Shown: piece after piece, positions 25,658-34,700 of the stretch
How positions within the stretch are numbered: the stretch's first letter is position 1
How the letters are laid out: every line of letters begins with the position of its first letter
Origin: Thermobifida alba
GTDB lineage: Bacteria; Actinomycetota; Actinomycetes; Streptosporangiales; Streptosporangiaceae
Assembly (NCBI RefSeq): GCF_023208015.1
Contig: NZ_CP051627.1
Span: 2,666,001-2,730,000 of the forward strand
DNA length: 64,000 nucleotides
Direction of reading: 5' to 3'
Made by a program: the position numbers and the translations under genes
The notes under the pieces: generated by a model
The model's database searches: none
Told to the model about the DNA's origin: nothing
What the model saw: only the letters and a program-made list of their open reading frames with translations

Positions 25658-27529
25658 ATGACCCACGAGCGCCGCTCCGCCGCTTCCACCAGCGACGACG
25701 ACCGCTTCGACTACGACGTGATCGTCGTCGGCTCGGGGTTCGGCGGCTCGGTCAGCGCCCTGCGCCTGACCGAGAAGGGCTACCGGGTCGGAGTCCTGGA
25801 GGCCGGGCGCCGCTTCACCCCCGACACCCTGCCGAAGAACTCCTGGGACCTGCGCAACTTCCTGTGGGCCCCCCGCCTGGGCCTGTTCGGCATCCAACGC
25901 ATCCACCTGCTGCGCGACGTCATGGTCCTGGCCGGGGCGGGCGTGGGCGGCGGCTCCCTCAACTACGCCAACACCCTGTACGAACCGCTGGACGACTTCT
26001 ACGACGACCCGCAGTGGCGCGACATCACCGACTGGCGCGAGGAACTGGCCCCCTTCTACGACCAGGCCAAACGCATGCTGGGCGTGCGGACCAACCCCAC
26101 CGTCACCCCCGCCGACGTCCAGCTGCGCCAGGCCGCCGAGGCCATGGGGGTCGGCTCGACCTTCCGCCTGGCCCCGGTGGGCGTCTTCTTCGGCGACGGG
26201 CGGGACGGCGCGGCCGACGGACCGGTCTGCCCCGGCGAGACGGGCGGCGACCCCTACTTCGGCGGCGCGGGCCCCGCACGGCGCGCCTGCCTGGAGTGCG
26301 GTGAGTGCATGACCGGCTGCCGCCACGGCGCCAAGAACATGCTCACCGAGAACTACCTGTACTTCGCCGAACGCAACGGCGCCGTGGTCCACCCCATGAC
26401 CACCGTGGTACGCCTGCGGGAGCGCGCCGCCTCCCGCGGCGGCGGGTACGCGGTGGACACCCTGGTCACCGGCGCCCGCCGGACCCGGCGCAACGCCCGC
26501 ACCTTCACCGCCCGCCAGGTGGTGCTCGCCGCCGGGACCTACGGCACCCAGCGCCTGCTGCACGCCATGCGCGACTCCGGCCTGCTGCCCCGCATCTCCC
26601 CCCGGCTCGGAACCCTCACCCGCACCAACTCCGAGGCCCTGGTCGGCGCGATGACCAAGGCGGTGCGTCCGCCCCAGGACTTCACCAGGGGGGTGGCCAT
26701 CACCTCCTCGATGCACCCCGACGCGCACACGCACATCGAACCGGTCCGCTACGGCAAGGGCTCCAACGCGATGGGGCTGCTGACCACCATGCAGGTCCCC
26801 GGCGGCGGGAACGTGCCGCGCTGGCTGCGCTTCCTCGGCCTGGTCGCCGCGCACCCCTCCCTGTTCCTGCGCAGCCTGTCGGTGCGCAACTGGTCGGAGC
26901 GGACCATCATCGGCCTGGTCATGCAGTCGCTGGACAACTCGCTGACCACCTACACCCGGCGCGGACTGCTCGGCGGGCGGGTGCTCACCTCCCGGCAGGG
27001 CCACGGCGCGCCCAATCCGACCTGGATCCCCGCCGGGCAGGAGTTCGCCGCCCGGGTGGCCGAGCAGATCGACGGCTACCCCGGCAGCAGCATCGGCGAG
27101 ATCTTCGACATCCCGCTGACCGCGCACTTCCTGGGCGGCTGCCCGATCGGCGCCACCCCGGCCGAGGGGGTCGTCGACCCCTACCACCGGCTCTACGGGC
27201 ACCCCGGCATCCACGTGGTGGACGGTTCGGCCGTCACCGCCAACCTGGGGGTCAACCCGTCCCTGACGATCACCGCGCAGGCCGAGCGCGCCATGTCGAT
27301 GTGGCCCAACCGGGGCGAGGCCGACCCCCGGCCCGCCCCCGGCTCCCCCTACCGGCGGGTGGAGCCGGTCTACCCCGCCCACCCCGCCGTACCGGCCGGG
27401 GCCTTCGCCGAACTGCGGTTCACCCGGCGGGTCTCCCTGCCGTTGGAGCCCGCGCCGACGGTGCGGCAGGAGGCCGGGGCCGGCTCCGCGGAAGCGCTCA
27501 CGCGCTCTGACGCTCCCCCTGCTCCCTGA
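25658..27529 (+). CDS. FAD-dependent GMC oxidoreductase (cholesterol-oxidase-like)
   Basis: About 623 residues. The FAD-binding loop VVGSGFGGSVSA is at 24-35, followed by VLEAGRRF and the GMC segment GAGVGGGSLNYANTLY; the C-terminus has HFLGGCPIG, HVVDGSAVTANLGVNPSLTITA. Between lies a CX2CX2CX3C cluster (C211, C214, C217, C221 in CLECGECMTGCRHGAKN) that resembles a [4Fe-4S] site. Related ChoD-type proteins are named cholesterol oxidase, though the substrate is often unproven. The start is the ATG after AAGGGGG. The 3' end overlaps the MerR gene by 32 bases on the opposite strand. Confidence 0.85.
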   Translation: MTHERRSAASTSDDDRFDYDVIVVGSGFGGSVSALRLTEKGYRVGVLEAGRRFTPDTLPKNSWDLRNFLWAPRLGLFGIQRIHLLRDVMVLAGAGVGGGSLNYANTLYEPLDDFYDDPQWRDITDWREELAPFYDQAKRMLGVRTNPTVTPADVQLRQAAEAMGVGSTFRLAPVGVFFGDGRDGAADGPVCPGETGGDPYFGGAGPARRACLECGECMTGCRHGAKNMLTENYLYFAERNGAVVHPMTTVVRLRERAASRGGGYAVDTLVTGARRTRRNARTFTARQVVLAAGTYGTQRLLHAMRDSGLLPRISPRLGTLTRTNSEALVGAMTKAVRPPQDFTRGVAITSSMHPDAHTHIEPVRYGKGSNAMGLLTTMQVPGGGNVPRWLRFLGLVAAHPSLFLRSLSVRNWSERTIIGLVMQSLDNSLTTYTRRGLLGGRVLTSRQGHGAPNPTWIPAGQEFAARVAEQIDGYPGSSIGEIFDIPLTAHFLGGCPIGATPAEGVVDPYHRLYGHPGIHVVDGSAVTANLGVNPSLTITAQAERAMSMWPNRGEADPRPAPGSPYRRVEPVYPAHPAVPAGAFAELRFTRRVSLPLEPAPTVRQEAGAGSAEALTRSDAPPAP

Positions 27530-28259
27530 GGTGGTCGATGATCGCCGCGAAGTGGTCACCCAGGGTCTCGTGCATGTGCCGGGACATGGCCTGGGCGAGG
27601 ATGGAGTCGACCGCGACCTGCGCCAGGGGGCGCACCCGGCGGATCACGTCGGCGACCTCGCCCAGGTCCTCGCTGTGCAGGATCCCCTCGGGGGCGTAGG
27701 CGGCGATGATGTGCTCCGACACCCGCCGGGTGAGCTCGCCCGCGGCGGCGTCGATGCGGTCGCGCAGCCCCTGGGCGATGTCCAGGACGGCGTCCAGGGG
27801 CATGCCGATGGCGACCAGTTCGACGCCGGCGTGCAGCAGGCGCGGGCTGGGCACCCGGTAGCGCTTCCCCTCCGGTTCGATCAGGCCGAGGTCGACCGCC
27901 CGCGCCACGGTCTGGGGGGTGGTCTGCTCTCCGAAGAGTTCTTCCAGTTCGTCCAGGGTGATGTAGCCGGGGATCTCGTCGGACCAGGGGTCGCCCACCG
28001 CGGCCTCGAACCCCAGCACCTCGGACAGGTCGCCGCCCCGTTCCCACACGGTGACCAGTTCGGCGATGTTGGCGAAGGTGTAGCCGCGTTTGAGGAGTTG
28101 GCCGATCAGCCGCAGCCGTGCCAGGTGGACCTCGGTGTAGATCCCCACCCGCCCCTCCCGGCGCGGCGGTGGGAGCAGTCCGCGGTCCTGGTAGACGCGG
28201 ACGTTGCGGACGGTGGTGTTCGCCAGCCGGGCCAGTTCGTCAATGCGGTATTCGGCCAT
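27498..28259 (-). CDS. MerR-family transcriptional regulator
   Basis: About 253 residues. The N-terminal MerR winged helix is clear (YRIDELARLANTTVRNVRVYQDRGLLPPPRREGRVG IYT region), followed by a helical dimer arm and a C-terminal region of about 130 residues without Cys clusters, so a metal sensor is unlikely. It is divergent from the AurF-like oxygenase and its 3' end overlaps that of the GMC oxidoreductase. Shared dyads in both target promoters suggest that it controls both. Confidence 0.9.
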   Translation of the reverse strand: MAEYRIDELARLANTTVRNVRVYQDRGLLPPPRREGRVGIYTEVHLARLRLIGQLLKRGYTFANIAELVTVWERGGDLSEVLGFEAAVGDPWSDEIPGYITLDELEELFGEQTTPQTVARAVDLGLIEPEGKRYRVPSPRLLHAGVELVAIGMPLDAVLDIAQGLRDRIDAAAGELTRRVSEHIIAAYAPEGILHSEDLGEVADVIRRVRPLAQVAVDSILAQAMSRHMHETLGDHFAAIIDHLREQGERQSA

Positions 28260-28365
28260 GGGTCCACTCTATGGATTCCGCGGCCGCCGCCCGGCCCCCG
28301 GACCGCCGCGCGGCCGGGCCGCTCCACGACTCCTCCCGGACCGGCCTCCCGTTCTGGACCATTGC

Positions 28366-28396
28366 ATTGTGACAATAGTCATTGTAACGTTCAATG
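28366..28396. promoter_or_regulatory. Overlapping dyads in MerR/diiron-oxygenase promoter
   Basis: In an AT-rich patch between divergent genes lie three overlapping dyads: ATTGT-G-ACAAT (28366-28376), ACAAT-AGTC-ATTGT (28372-28385) and CATTG-TAACGTT-CAATG (28380-28396). The middle one matches the site upstream of the GMC oxidoreductase. Placement between the genes suits MerR-type control of a long-spacer promoter. Confidence 0.55.
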
Positions 28397-28508
28397 TAGG
28401 AAACATGGGGTGTTCGCGCTCCGCCCTGTGCAACCGGTCCGGGAACGGTGCGGCCGTTCCCGGGCCCACCGAACGGCTCCCCACCCCCGCTCCCGGAGGA
28501 GGACCGCG

Positions 28509-29420
28509 ATGACCGCTCCCGCCAAGGCCGCCACCGACCGTGAGGACATCGCCCGACGGCTGCTGCGCTCCTCGGCCAAAGCGTCCTTTGACCCGCTGGT
28601 CGAGATCGACTGGGACGCCCCCGTCGACCCCGACCGCTACGCCATCCGCCCCGAACGGGTCTCGCTGTACGGGACCGAACTGTGGGAGCGGCTCAGCGAC
28701 GCCCAGCGCAAGGAGCTGAGCAGACAGGAGACGGCCAGTATCGCCAGCATCGGCATCTGGTTCGAGACGATCCTGATGCAGATGCTCATCCGCCACGCCT
28801 ACGACCGCGACCCCACCAGCAACCACATCCAGTACGCCTACACCGAGATCGCGGACGAGTGCCGGCACTCGGTGATGTTCGCCAAGATGGTGGGCCGGCT
28901 CGGCGCCCGCTACTACCGGGTCGACCCCCTCACCCAGTTCCTCGGCCGGGTCTTCAAGACCATCTCCAACACCCCGCTCACCTTCAGCGCCGCGCTGTAC
29001 GTCGAGGAGGTCCTCGACCAGCTGCAACGCGAGAGCATGGTGGACGAGGAACTGGAACCGCTGGTCCGCGCCGTCTCCCGGATCCACGTCGTGGAGGAGG
29101 CCCGCCACATGCGCTACGCGCGCGAGGAGTTCCTGCGCGTCTGGGAGCGGCGCGGCCCCCTCTCCAGGGCCTACAGCCGACTGGTGCTGGCCCTCGTGGT
29201 CTACTTCGCCACCACCCGGCTGGTCCACCCCGACTGCTATGCCGCGGTGGGCCTCGACCCGCGGGCGGCCCGCAGGGCCGCCCGCCGCAACCCGCACTGG
29301 CGCAGGAGCCTGACCTGGATGGCCCGCAAGGCCGTGGCGACCTTCACCGAGGCGGGCGTGATCCAGGGGCCCGCCAAGGGGCTGTGGCGCCGGGCCGGTG
29401 TGCTGGAGGAGACCGCATGA
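28509..29420 (+). CDS. AurF-like diiron oxygenase
   Basis: About 303 residues with GGAGGAGG before the ATG. Two carboxylate/His clusters fit the AurF (p-aminobenzoate N-oxygenase) diiron family: EIADECRHSVMF and, after YVEEVLDQLQRE, HVVEEARHMRYAREE. A hydrophobic helix (LVLALVVYFATTRLV) follows. The substrate is unknown; AurF-like enzymes oxidise aryl-amines or act on lipids. It overlaps the DUF4873 gene by four bases (ATGA), so the two are translationally coupled. Confidence 0.85.
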   Translation: MTAPAKAATDREDIARRLLRSSAKASFDPLVEIDWDAPVDPDRYAIRPERVSLYGTELWERLSDAQRKELSRQETASIASIGIWFETILMQMLIRHAYDRDPTSNHIQYAYTEIADECRHSVMFAKMVGRLGARYYRVDPLTQFLGRVFKTISNTPLTFSAALYVEEVLDQLQRESMVDEELEPLVRAVSRIHVVEEARHMRYAREEFLRVWERRGPLSRAYSRLVLALVVYFATTRLVHPDCYAAVGLDPRAARRAARRNPHWRRSLTWMARKAVATFTEAGVIQGPAKGLWRRAGVLEETA

Positions 29421-29740
29421 GCGGCATGGGCGACGACGAGGAGGAGTACCACGGCCCCGTCACCGCCGTCATCGGCGACGCCGAGATCACCGTGACCGCG
29501 CACCTGGCCGGCCACTTCGACCCGCTGAGCGGCGGATACCGGTGGAGCGGGCGGCTGGTGGCCGACCCGGAGGTGGACCGGCTCTTCGCCCAGGGGAGGC
29601 GCGCGGTGCTGCTGCGCACCCCCGAGGGGCACGAGGGCCGCGGCGAACTCGCCGAGGCCAACGTGTGGGGCGGCTACCGGGTCCGCGGCAGCGGCCGCCC
29701 CCCGTTCGCCGTCCCCGAACTGGGCGTCGAGGACCTCTGA
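29417..29740 (+). CDS. DUF4873-domain protein
   Basis: About 107 residues: EEYHGPVTAVIGDAEITVTAHLAGHFDP and GGYRWSGRLVADPEVDRL form the DUF4873 core, with WGGYRVRGSGRPPF at the end. In other proteins the domain is fused to the C-terminus of flavin monooxygenases; here it stands alone. Its ATG overlaps the stop of the diiron oxygenase, which suggests it is an accessory partner of that enzyme. Confidence 0.85.
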   Translation: MSGMGDDEEEYHGPVTAVIGDAEITVTAHLAGHFDPLSGGYRWSGRLVADPEVDRLFAQGRRAVLLRTPEGHEGRGELAEANVWGGYRVRGSGRPPFAVPELGVEDL

Positions 29741-29766
29741 CCCCGCTCCTCCCCGCGGGAGCGGCC

Positions 29767-29802
29767 GGGGCCGCCCGGGCGGAGTTCCCACCGGGCGGCC
29801 CC
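29767..29802. terminator. Hairpin terminator between convergent genes
   Basis: A 12-bp perfect stem (GGGGCCGCCCGG with CCGGGCGGCCCC) around a 12-base loop lies between the DUF4873 and TROVE genes and can serve both. Confidence 0.65.
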
Positions 29803-29806
29803 GTTC

Positions 29807-31371
29807 TCAGTCCCGCGCCTCCCACGGCCAGCGGGCGGCCATCCCCGCCTCGACGAGCGGGACCATGCCGAAGACCGCGTCGTTCGGTCCGGCGAAGACG
29901 TGCCGGTTCCCGGTGCCGGAGGGACCGTGCCCGTAGCGGTACCCGGCGAGGTTCCAGGTGTAGACCGGCACCCGCTTCGGGCACCGCCGCCGTGGGGTCG
30001 GCCCCGGGGCCGCCCTGCCACGCCTGCTCGTCGGTGACGATGGCGACGCGGTCGTGGCCGCGGTAGCGCCTGCGCGGTGTTGGTACCGCCCAGATCGCCG
30101 AACCGCTCGACCACCCGCAGCAGCGGATCGCCCTTGCGGAAGCGGACCGGCTGGTGCGTGGTGCCGAACTGGACGAGGTCGGCCCGCTCCGCCCGCAGCG
30201 CCAGCGCGGCCCCGAACACCGCCGCGGCGTCGGCCGCGCGCAGCGTGGAACGCCCGGAGAGGCCGAAGAACATCGACGCGGAGCGGTCCACCAGGACGAG
30301 CGTGCGCCCGGGCAGCGCGGGCACGTTGCCCAGCGATACCTGCAGCGCCCGCTCCAACGCCGGTGCCCAGCGCGGCCCAGCGGCGCGGTGGGCGGCCAGG
30401 TAGCGCATGGGCAGCCGCCGGGAGCGCGCCACCTCCGCGGGGTCGGCCAGGGACTCGGCCACCTGCTCGGCGGTCTCGTCGCTCAGTCCCGCCTCGTCGA
30501 AGTTGCGCAGGTTGCGCAGCCGCGCCATGGACCCCATGGACGGCAGGACGGCCCGCCACGCGGCGGCGTCCATCGGTCCCTGCACCCAGCCCGCCACCGC
30601 CTCCCAGGTCATACCCGCCTCCGCGAGCCTCTCGGCGGCGTCCGCGCGGAGCAGCAGCGCACGCCGCTCCTCGGGCGCCAGCCGTGTCAGCGCGGCGCGG
30701 GCGCGCAGCGTCGCCAGCCCTTCGGGGACGGGGTCGCCGCGGCGGTGCCTGCGGTCCAGGGCGTGCCGGAACAGCAGGCCCTGCCGGGCGTCGGCGGCCA
30801 CCGGGTGCGTCAGGTCGAGGACGTCACCGAAGCGGAAGGCCCGGGACTCGGTGTCGTACTTCAGCAGCGACCGCTCGGTGTAGAGGCGGACCGCCGCATC
30901 GGCGATGCCGCGCTTGACTGGCTTGGGCACCGCCCGCCCGTAGCGGCCCGTCCAGTAGGCCAGCGCCTCGCCGGGCTCGTCGGGCCGCAGCAGCACCGAG
31001 GCGACGAGCTGCCGGTTCCCGCCGTGCCGTCGCGCCGCCAGGCGGGCCCGCACCGCCTCCAGCGCGCCCGCCAGGGACGCCGACCGCAGGCCGGCGTCGC
31101 GGCGCAGCCAGCCGAGCAGGCCGCGCAGCCAGTCGAAGTCGTCCACGGCCAGCCTGGCGACCAGTTCGCGGTAGCGCAGGTCGCGCTCGTGAGCCCGCTC
31201 GTAGAAGGTGTCCTCGCCCACCATGTTCGCCACGGCGAGCAGGAACAGTTCGGAGCGGGCGTCGCGCCGGTGTCCGGGGGCTCCCTCGAAGGTCTGCCCG
31301 GAGGCGACGCTCTCGGACACGACCGGGCCGCGGCCGACCGCGGCCGCCGTGGCCCGGTTGAACTTCGCCAT
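29807..31371 (-). pseudogene. TROVE-domain Ro60-like RNA-binding protein, frameshifted
   Basis: The first about 430 residues are intact: MAKFNRATAAAVG start, TROVE HEAT-like ring (YRELVARLAVDDFDWLRGLL, YWTGRYGRAVPKPVKRGIAD, SMARLRNLRNFDEAGL) and a von Willebrand A domain with MIDAS motif VDRSASM and GGTNTAQA. Then the frame is lost twice: RYRGHDRVAIVTDEQAW continues in another frame (break near 30070), and VPVYTWNLAGYRYGHG to WPWEARD in a third (break near 29975). Ro60 proteins bind noncoding Y RNAs and misfolded RNA. A few missing bases explain both breaks, so assembly error or recent decay are both possible. A 400-base noncoding leader precedes the gene. Confidence 0.82.
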
Positions 31372-31787
31372 GACGCACCTCCCCTGCGCGGGGTCGGGCC
31401 GAGGGACTGGGCGGGGCGGCGCGGTCCGAACCGTGCCGCCCGTGCACCGGCCGGTGCACGCCCCGACCGTAACGGGACCGGACGTCCGGCCACCAAGGGT
31501 TTTTCCGCGTCGGGAGCCGGTCCCGGACAGGGGAGGGCACGCCGGGGCGTTCCGGGGCCGAAAGGGCGGCGGGGACCTGGGAAGCACCCGTCGTCGGCGC
31601 ACCGGGGCCGCCGTGCCTGCCCTGCCTCCCGAGTCCTGGGCGCCGACGGTTTCCGCCGCCGCAGCGGCGGTTCGGAGTCGAACCGAACAGACCAGAAGTA
31701 ACCGTCGACTTCGCACCGGAAGGCAGGTGTCCCGCACACTACGGTCCGGCCCCGCGGAGGTGCAACGGGTTTTCCCGTCCGCGGCGG
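31372..31787 (-). other. Noncoding leader of Ro60-like gene; possible Y-RNA-like element
   Basis: About 415 bases without a gene. On the minus strand the stretch at 31670-31688 folds as GTTCGG-TTCGACT-CCGAAC, a 6-bp stem closed by a seven-base loop that fits the tRNA T-loop pattern TTCRANN. Bacterial YrlA Y RNAs carry such a tRNA-like module and are often encoded beside Ro60 homologues. A 7-bp GC hairpin follows. A full cloverleaf is absent and the Ro-binding stem could not be identified with certainty. Confidence 0.25.
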
Positions 31788-33134
31788 CTACCCGCCCGCC
31801 GTGAACGGGAAGTGCTCGAACACCTCGGCGCGCACCGTGCGCAGCCTCGCCTGCACGGCGCGGCGCAGCCGGCTCAGGCACTCGGCGACGGCGGAGTCGT
31901 CGCCGACCAGGCCGCCCTTGGCGGTCAGCGGCACGCCGTCCAGCACCCCGCCGACGAGGACGCCGTGCACGGTCAGCGGCAGCATCTCCCCGCCGACGTC
32001 GAGGGCCTGCACGCCCAGCACGTCCAGTACGGCGGAGGTGAGGTCGCCGCCGGTGGTGAACAGGCCGCTGGGACGGCCCACGGGTCCGGCGGCCTGCTGG
32101 GCGTCGGTGACGGCCCCGGCGATCACCTCGGCCAACCGGTCCGGCAGCAGGCGGCGCTGCTGCAGGGGAAGCGCCGCGACCTCGGCGGCGCTCGCCCGCA
32201 GCCGGAACACGACCACGTCGGGGAAGACGTGGCTGGTGAGGGCGTCGGCCAGGACTCGGACGAGTTTCTCCTGGCCGTCGCCGCGGACCAGGTCGGCGGG
32301 GTCGACGTCGACGAAACGCGCCGGTCCGGTGCGCGTGACCGCGTCGAGTTGGCGTCCGGTCAGCTCGGTGACGCTGCCGACGGCGGCCAGCAGCGGCCCG
32401 GCCACGGTGCCCCGGCCGTGCAGGTGGAGTGCCTCGGCCAGCAGCGCACCGAACGGCCCCGGGTCGGCGGCCAGCCACACGACGCCGTGCTCCCGGTGGG
32501 CGCGGGCCGCCGCGTCGGCCAGTTCGACCAGGTACGGACCGGTGTGGGCGTCGCACAGCACCACCGGTTCGTCCCCGGCGGCGAGTTCGGCGGCCAGCAG
32601 TGCGGGGGTGACCTGGCGGACCGGGACACGGCGCACCGCCAGGCCGCTCTGGCATGCGAACGCCGCGGCGACGTCGGCGGTACGGGTCGGGCTGAGCGGG
32701 TCGAGCGCCGCTTCGGTGCGGTCCACGGGGGTGCCGTCCAGCAGCTGCGTGCCGTCGGCGGTGGTGTGCCCCGCCGCGGGGAAGGCGGGGGCCAGCAGCA
32801 CGCGCAGGCGTGTGTGCGGCGGGCAGCGCTCCCGCACCGCGGCCCAGGCGGCCTCCACCTCCGCGCCGAGGTTGCCGCGCAGCGTGGTGTCGATCCGTTT
32901 GATGACCAGGTCGACCGGCCACACCGCCTCCACCACGTCGGCGACGAGGTCCGTGGCCTGGTGCGGCGGCATGTGCCGGCTGTCCAGGTTGGCGACGACG
33001 ACGTCGTAGTCCTCGGCGGCGCGGGTGACGTGCTCGGGGGCGACCGTCGTGACGCGCTGTCCGGCGCGGGCGAAGCGCGCGGCGACTGCGGCCGCGCCGA
33101 TGAGATCGTCTGCGATGACGAGTACCTGTGCCAC
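31788..33134 (-). CDS. Four-carbon acid sugar kinase (OtnK/DUF1537 family)
   Basis: About 448 residues, family length. The N-terminal substrate domain starts AQVLVIADDLIGAAAVAARFAR and includes IKRIDTTLRGNLGAEVEAAW and LAPAFPAAGHTT; the C-terminal nucleotide domain has TTGGDLTSAVLDVLGV and TAKGGLVGDDSAV. Members phosphorylate D-erythronate, D-threonate or related acids. The GTG start is the first codon of the conserved domain. It lies 71 bases downstream of a Gfo/Idh/MocA dehydrogenase gene on the same strand, consistent with a short sugar-acid pathway. Confidence 0.88.
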   Translation of the reverse strand: MAQVLVIADDLIGAAAVAARFARAGQRVTTVAPEHVTRAAEDYDVVVANLDSRHMPPHQATDLVADVVEAVWPVDLVIKRIDTTLRGNLGAEVEAAWAAVRERCPPHTRLRVLLAPAFPAAGHTTADGTQLLDGTPVDRTEAALDPLSPTRTADVAAAFACQSGLAVRRVPVRQVTPALLAAELAAGDEPVVLCDAHTGPYLVELADAAARAHREHGVVWLAADPGPFGALLAEALHLHGRGTVAGPLLAAVGSVTELTGRQLDAVTRTGPARFVDVDPADLVRGDGQEKLVRVLADALTSHVFPDVVVFRLRASAAEVAALPLQQRRLLPDRLAEVIAGAVTDAQQAAGPVGRPSGLFTTGGDLTSAVLDVLGVQALDVGGEMLPLTVHGVLVGGVLDGVPLTAKGGLVGDDSAVAECLSRLRRAVQARLRTVRAEVFEHFPFTAGG

Positions 33135-33205
33135 CTCACCATTTCTAGTGCACCGCCGGACGGCGGCGCGTCCGACGCGGCGGCGCCGGGCCGCCGCGCG
33201 GACGG

Positions 33206-34279
33206 TCAGTCCCGCGGCAGTTCGACGACCTGCCCGGTGCGGGCGCTGCGCAGCGCGGCCTCGATGACGTCGAGTCCGTGGATGACCTCGTGCACCTCCA
33301 CGGGCACCGGATCGCCCCCGCCCACGGCGTCGCGCACCCCCGCGTAGAAGGCGGGGTAGTCGCCCCTGCGGCTGGGCACGGCCTTGGTGTCGCCGGCCGT
33401 GCCGAGCCGTCCCCACGCCGACTCCGGTTCGACCCCCCAGTCCGGTCCGCCGGGCCGCTCTCCCGCGCCCAGGCGCTCCTCCTGGCTGTCGAGGCCGTAC
33501 ACGGTGTAGGCGGCGCGGTCGCCGAGCACCCGGAAGCGCGGGCCGTCCTGGGCGGCCAGGGCACTCGCCCACAGGTGGGAGCGGACCCCGCCGGCGTGCG
33601 TGAGGGCCACGAAGGTGTCGTCGTCGGCACCGCCGCGCAGCGACTCCAGCTCGGCGTAGACGGTGCGGACCGGTCCGAAGAGGTTGACCGCCTGGTCGAT
33701 GAGGTGCGACCCCAGGTCGTAGAGGAGGCCCGCGCCGTCGGCGACGGCGCCGCTGTCCCGCCAGGTGCCCCCGGCCCGGGGCCGCCACCGTTCGAACCGG
33801 GACTCGAACCGGTGCACGCGGCCCAGTTCGCCGTCCTCGATCAGCTCCCACAGGGTGAGGAAGTCGCTGTCCCAGCGCCGGTTGTGGAACACGGTGAGCA
33901 CCTGGCCGCGGCGTTCGGCCTCGTCGCGCAGGGCGCGGGCGTCGGTGGCGGCGACGGTGAACGGCTTGTCGACGACGACCGCCAGTCCCGCCTCCAGTCC
34001 GGCGCGGGCCAGGGGGGCGTGGGTCCGGTTGGGGGTGGCGACGACCACGATCTCGAACTCGCCCGCACGCCGCCACAGTTCGTCGACGGAGGTGATGACC
34101 TCGGTGTGCGGGTAGCGGGCGCGGACCGCCGCACCGCGTTCGGGGTTGCCGGTGACCACCGCCGCCAGGCGCAGTCCGGGCGTGGCGTCGATGAGCGGGG
34201 CGTGGAAGACCTCGCCGCCCTTTCCGTAGCCGATGAGGGCGACGTGCAGGTCCGGTCCGGTGCCGTGGTCGGTTGTCAT
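33206..34279 (-). CDS. Gfo/Idh/MocA-family oxidoreductase
   Basis: About 357 residues. Rossmann start VALIGYGKGGEVFHAPLI, then VATPNRTHAPLARAGLEAG, the signature VVVDKPFTVAATDARAL with catalytic Lys, and HNRRWDSDFLTL and YDLGSHLIDQAVNLFG in the C-terminal domain. These enzymes use NAD(P) to oxidise sugars or inositols at C1 or a ring hydroxyl. The ATG before TTDHGTG is preferred because the 72 in-frame residues upstream are promoter DNA. Likely operon with the OtnK-type kinase. Confidence 0.88.
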   Translation of the reverse strand: MTTDHGTGPDLHVALIGYGKGGEVFHAPLIDATPGLRLAAVVTGNPERGAAVRARYPHTEVITSVDELWRRAGEFEIVVVATPNRTHAPLARAGLEAGLAVVVDKPFTVAATDARALRDEAERRGQVLTVFHNRRWDSDFLTLWELIEDGELGRVHRFESRFERWRPRAGGTWRDSGAVADGAGLLYDLGSHLIDQAVNLFGPVRTVYAELESLRGGADDDTFVALTHAGGVRSHLWASALAAQDGPRFRVLGDRAAYTVYGLDSQEERLGAGERPGGPDWGVEPESAWGRLGTAGDTKAVPSRRGDYPAFYAGVRDAVGGGDPVPVEVHEVIHGLDVIEAALRSARTGQVVELPRD

Positions 34280-34700
34280 GGTCCGATTATCGGAGACGTT
34301 TTCGGTGCTTCCCAAAGGCCGGAAGTCCCGTTGTCCCGCTCCCGGGCCGCTGTCCCGCCGGGGTCGTCGCGCCCGGGCGGCCCGTGTCGGGCGGGGCGGC
34401 CCCGGTGGACGCGGGACGGGTGGATTCCCGCTGGTCAACCCGTTCTGCTCCCGGTTTTCCGGCGGCGATACCGTCCCAGGACGAAGCTCTGCCAATCGTC
34501 AAATTTTGTTCACTGAAAGTGATCACACCACTAACCGGCCGTGACTTCGGCAATCCGTTACCAACTGGGACTCTTCCCACGTGACAAAACCGTTACGGCA
34601 GGCATCGGCCAAATGTGTGGACTTTCACTGACAGAACTACTTGCATCGGATACCGACGGAGCAGGTCACACAATGACCGGGCGGTACTGGAGGTACGTGA
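34280..34700 (+). other. Divergent promoter region of sugar genes
   Basis: About 420 bases between the dehydrogenase and the ABC importer. The half next to the importer is AT-richer than its surroundings. A small dyad TCACT-GAA-AGTGA sits at 34510-34522, and TCACTGA recurs near 34625. No catabolite or LacI-type operator of known consensus was recognised. GGAGGT precedes the importer ATG. Confidence 0.35.

Noticed and set aside
25571-27559. 662-codon minus-strand open frame
   Set aside because: Antisense to the GMC oxidoreductase, which has clear FAD motifs.
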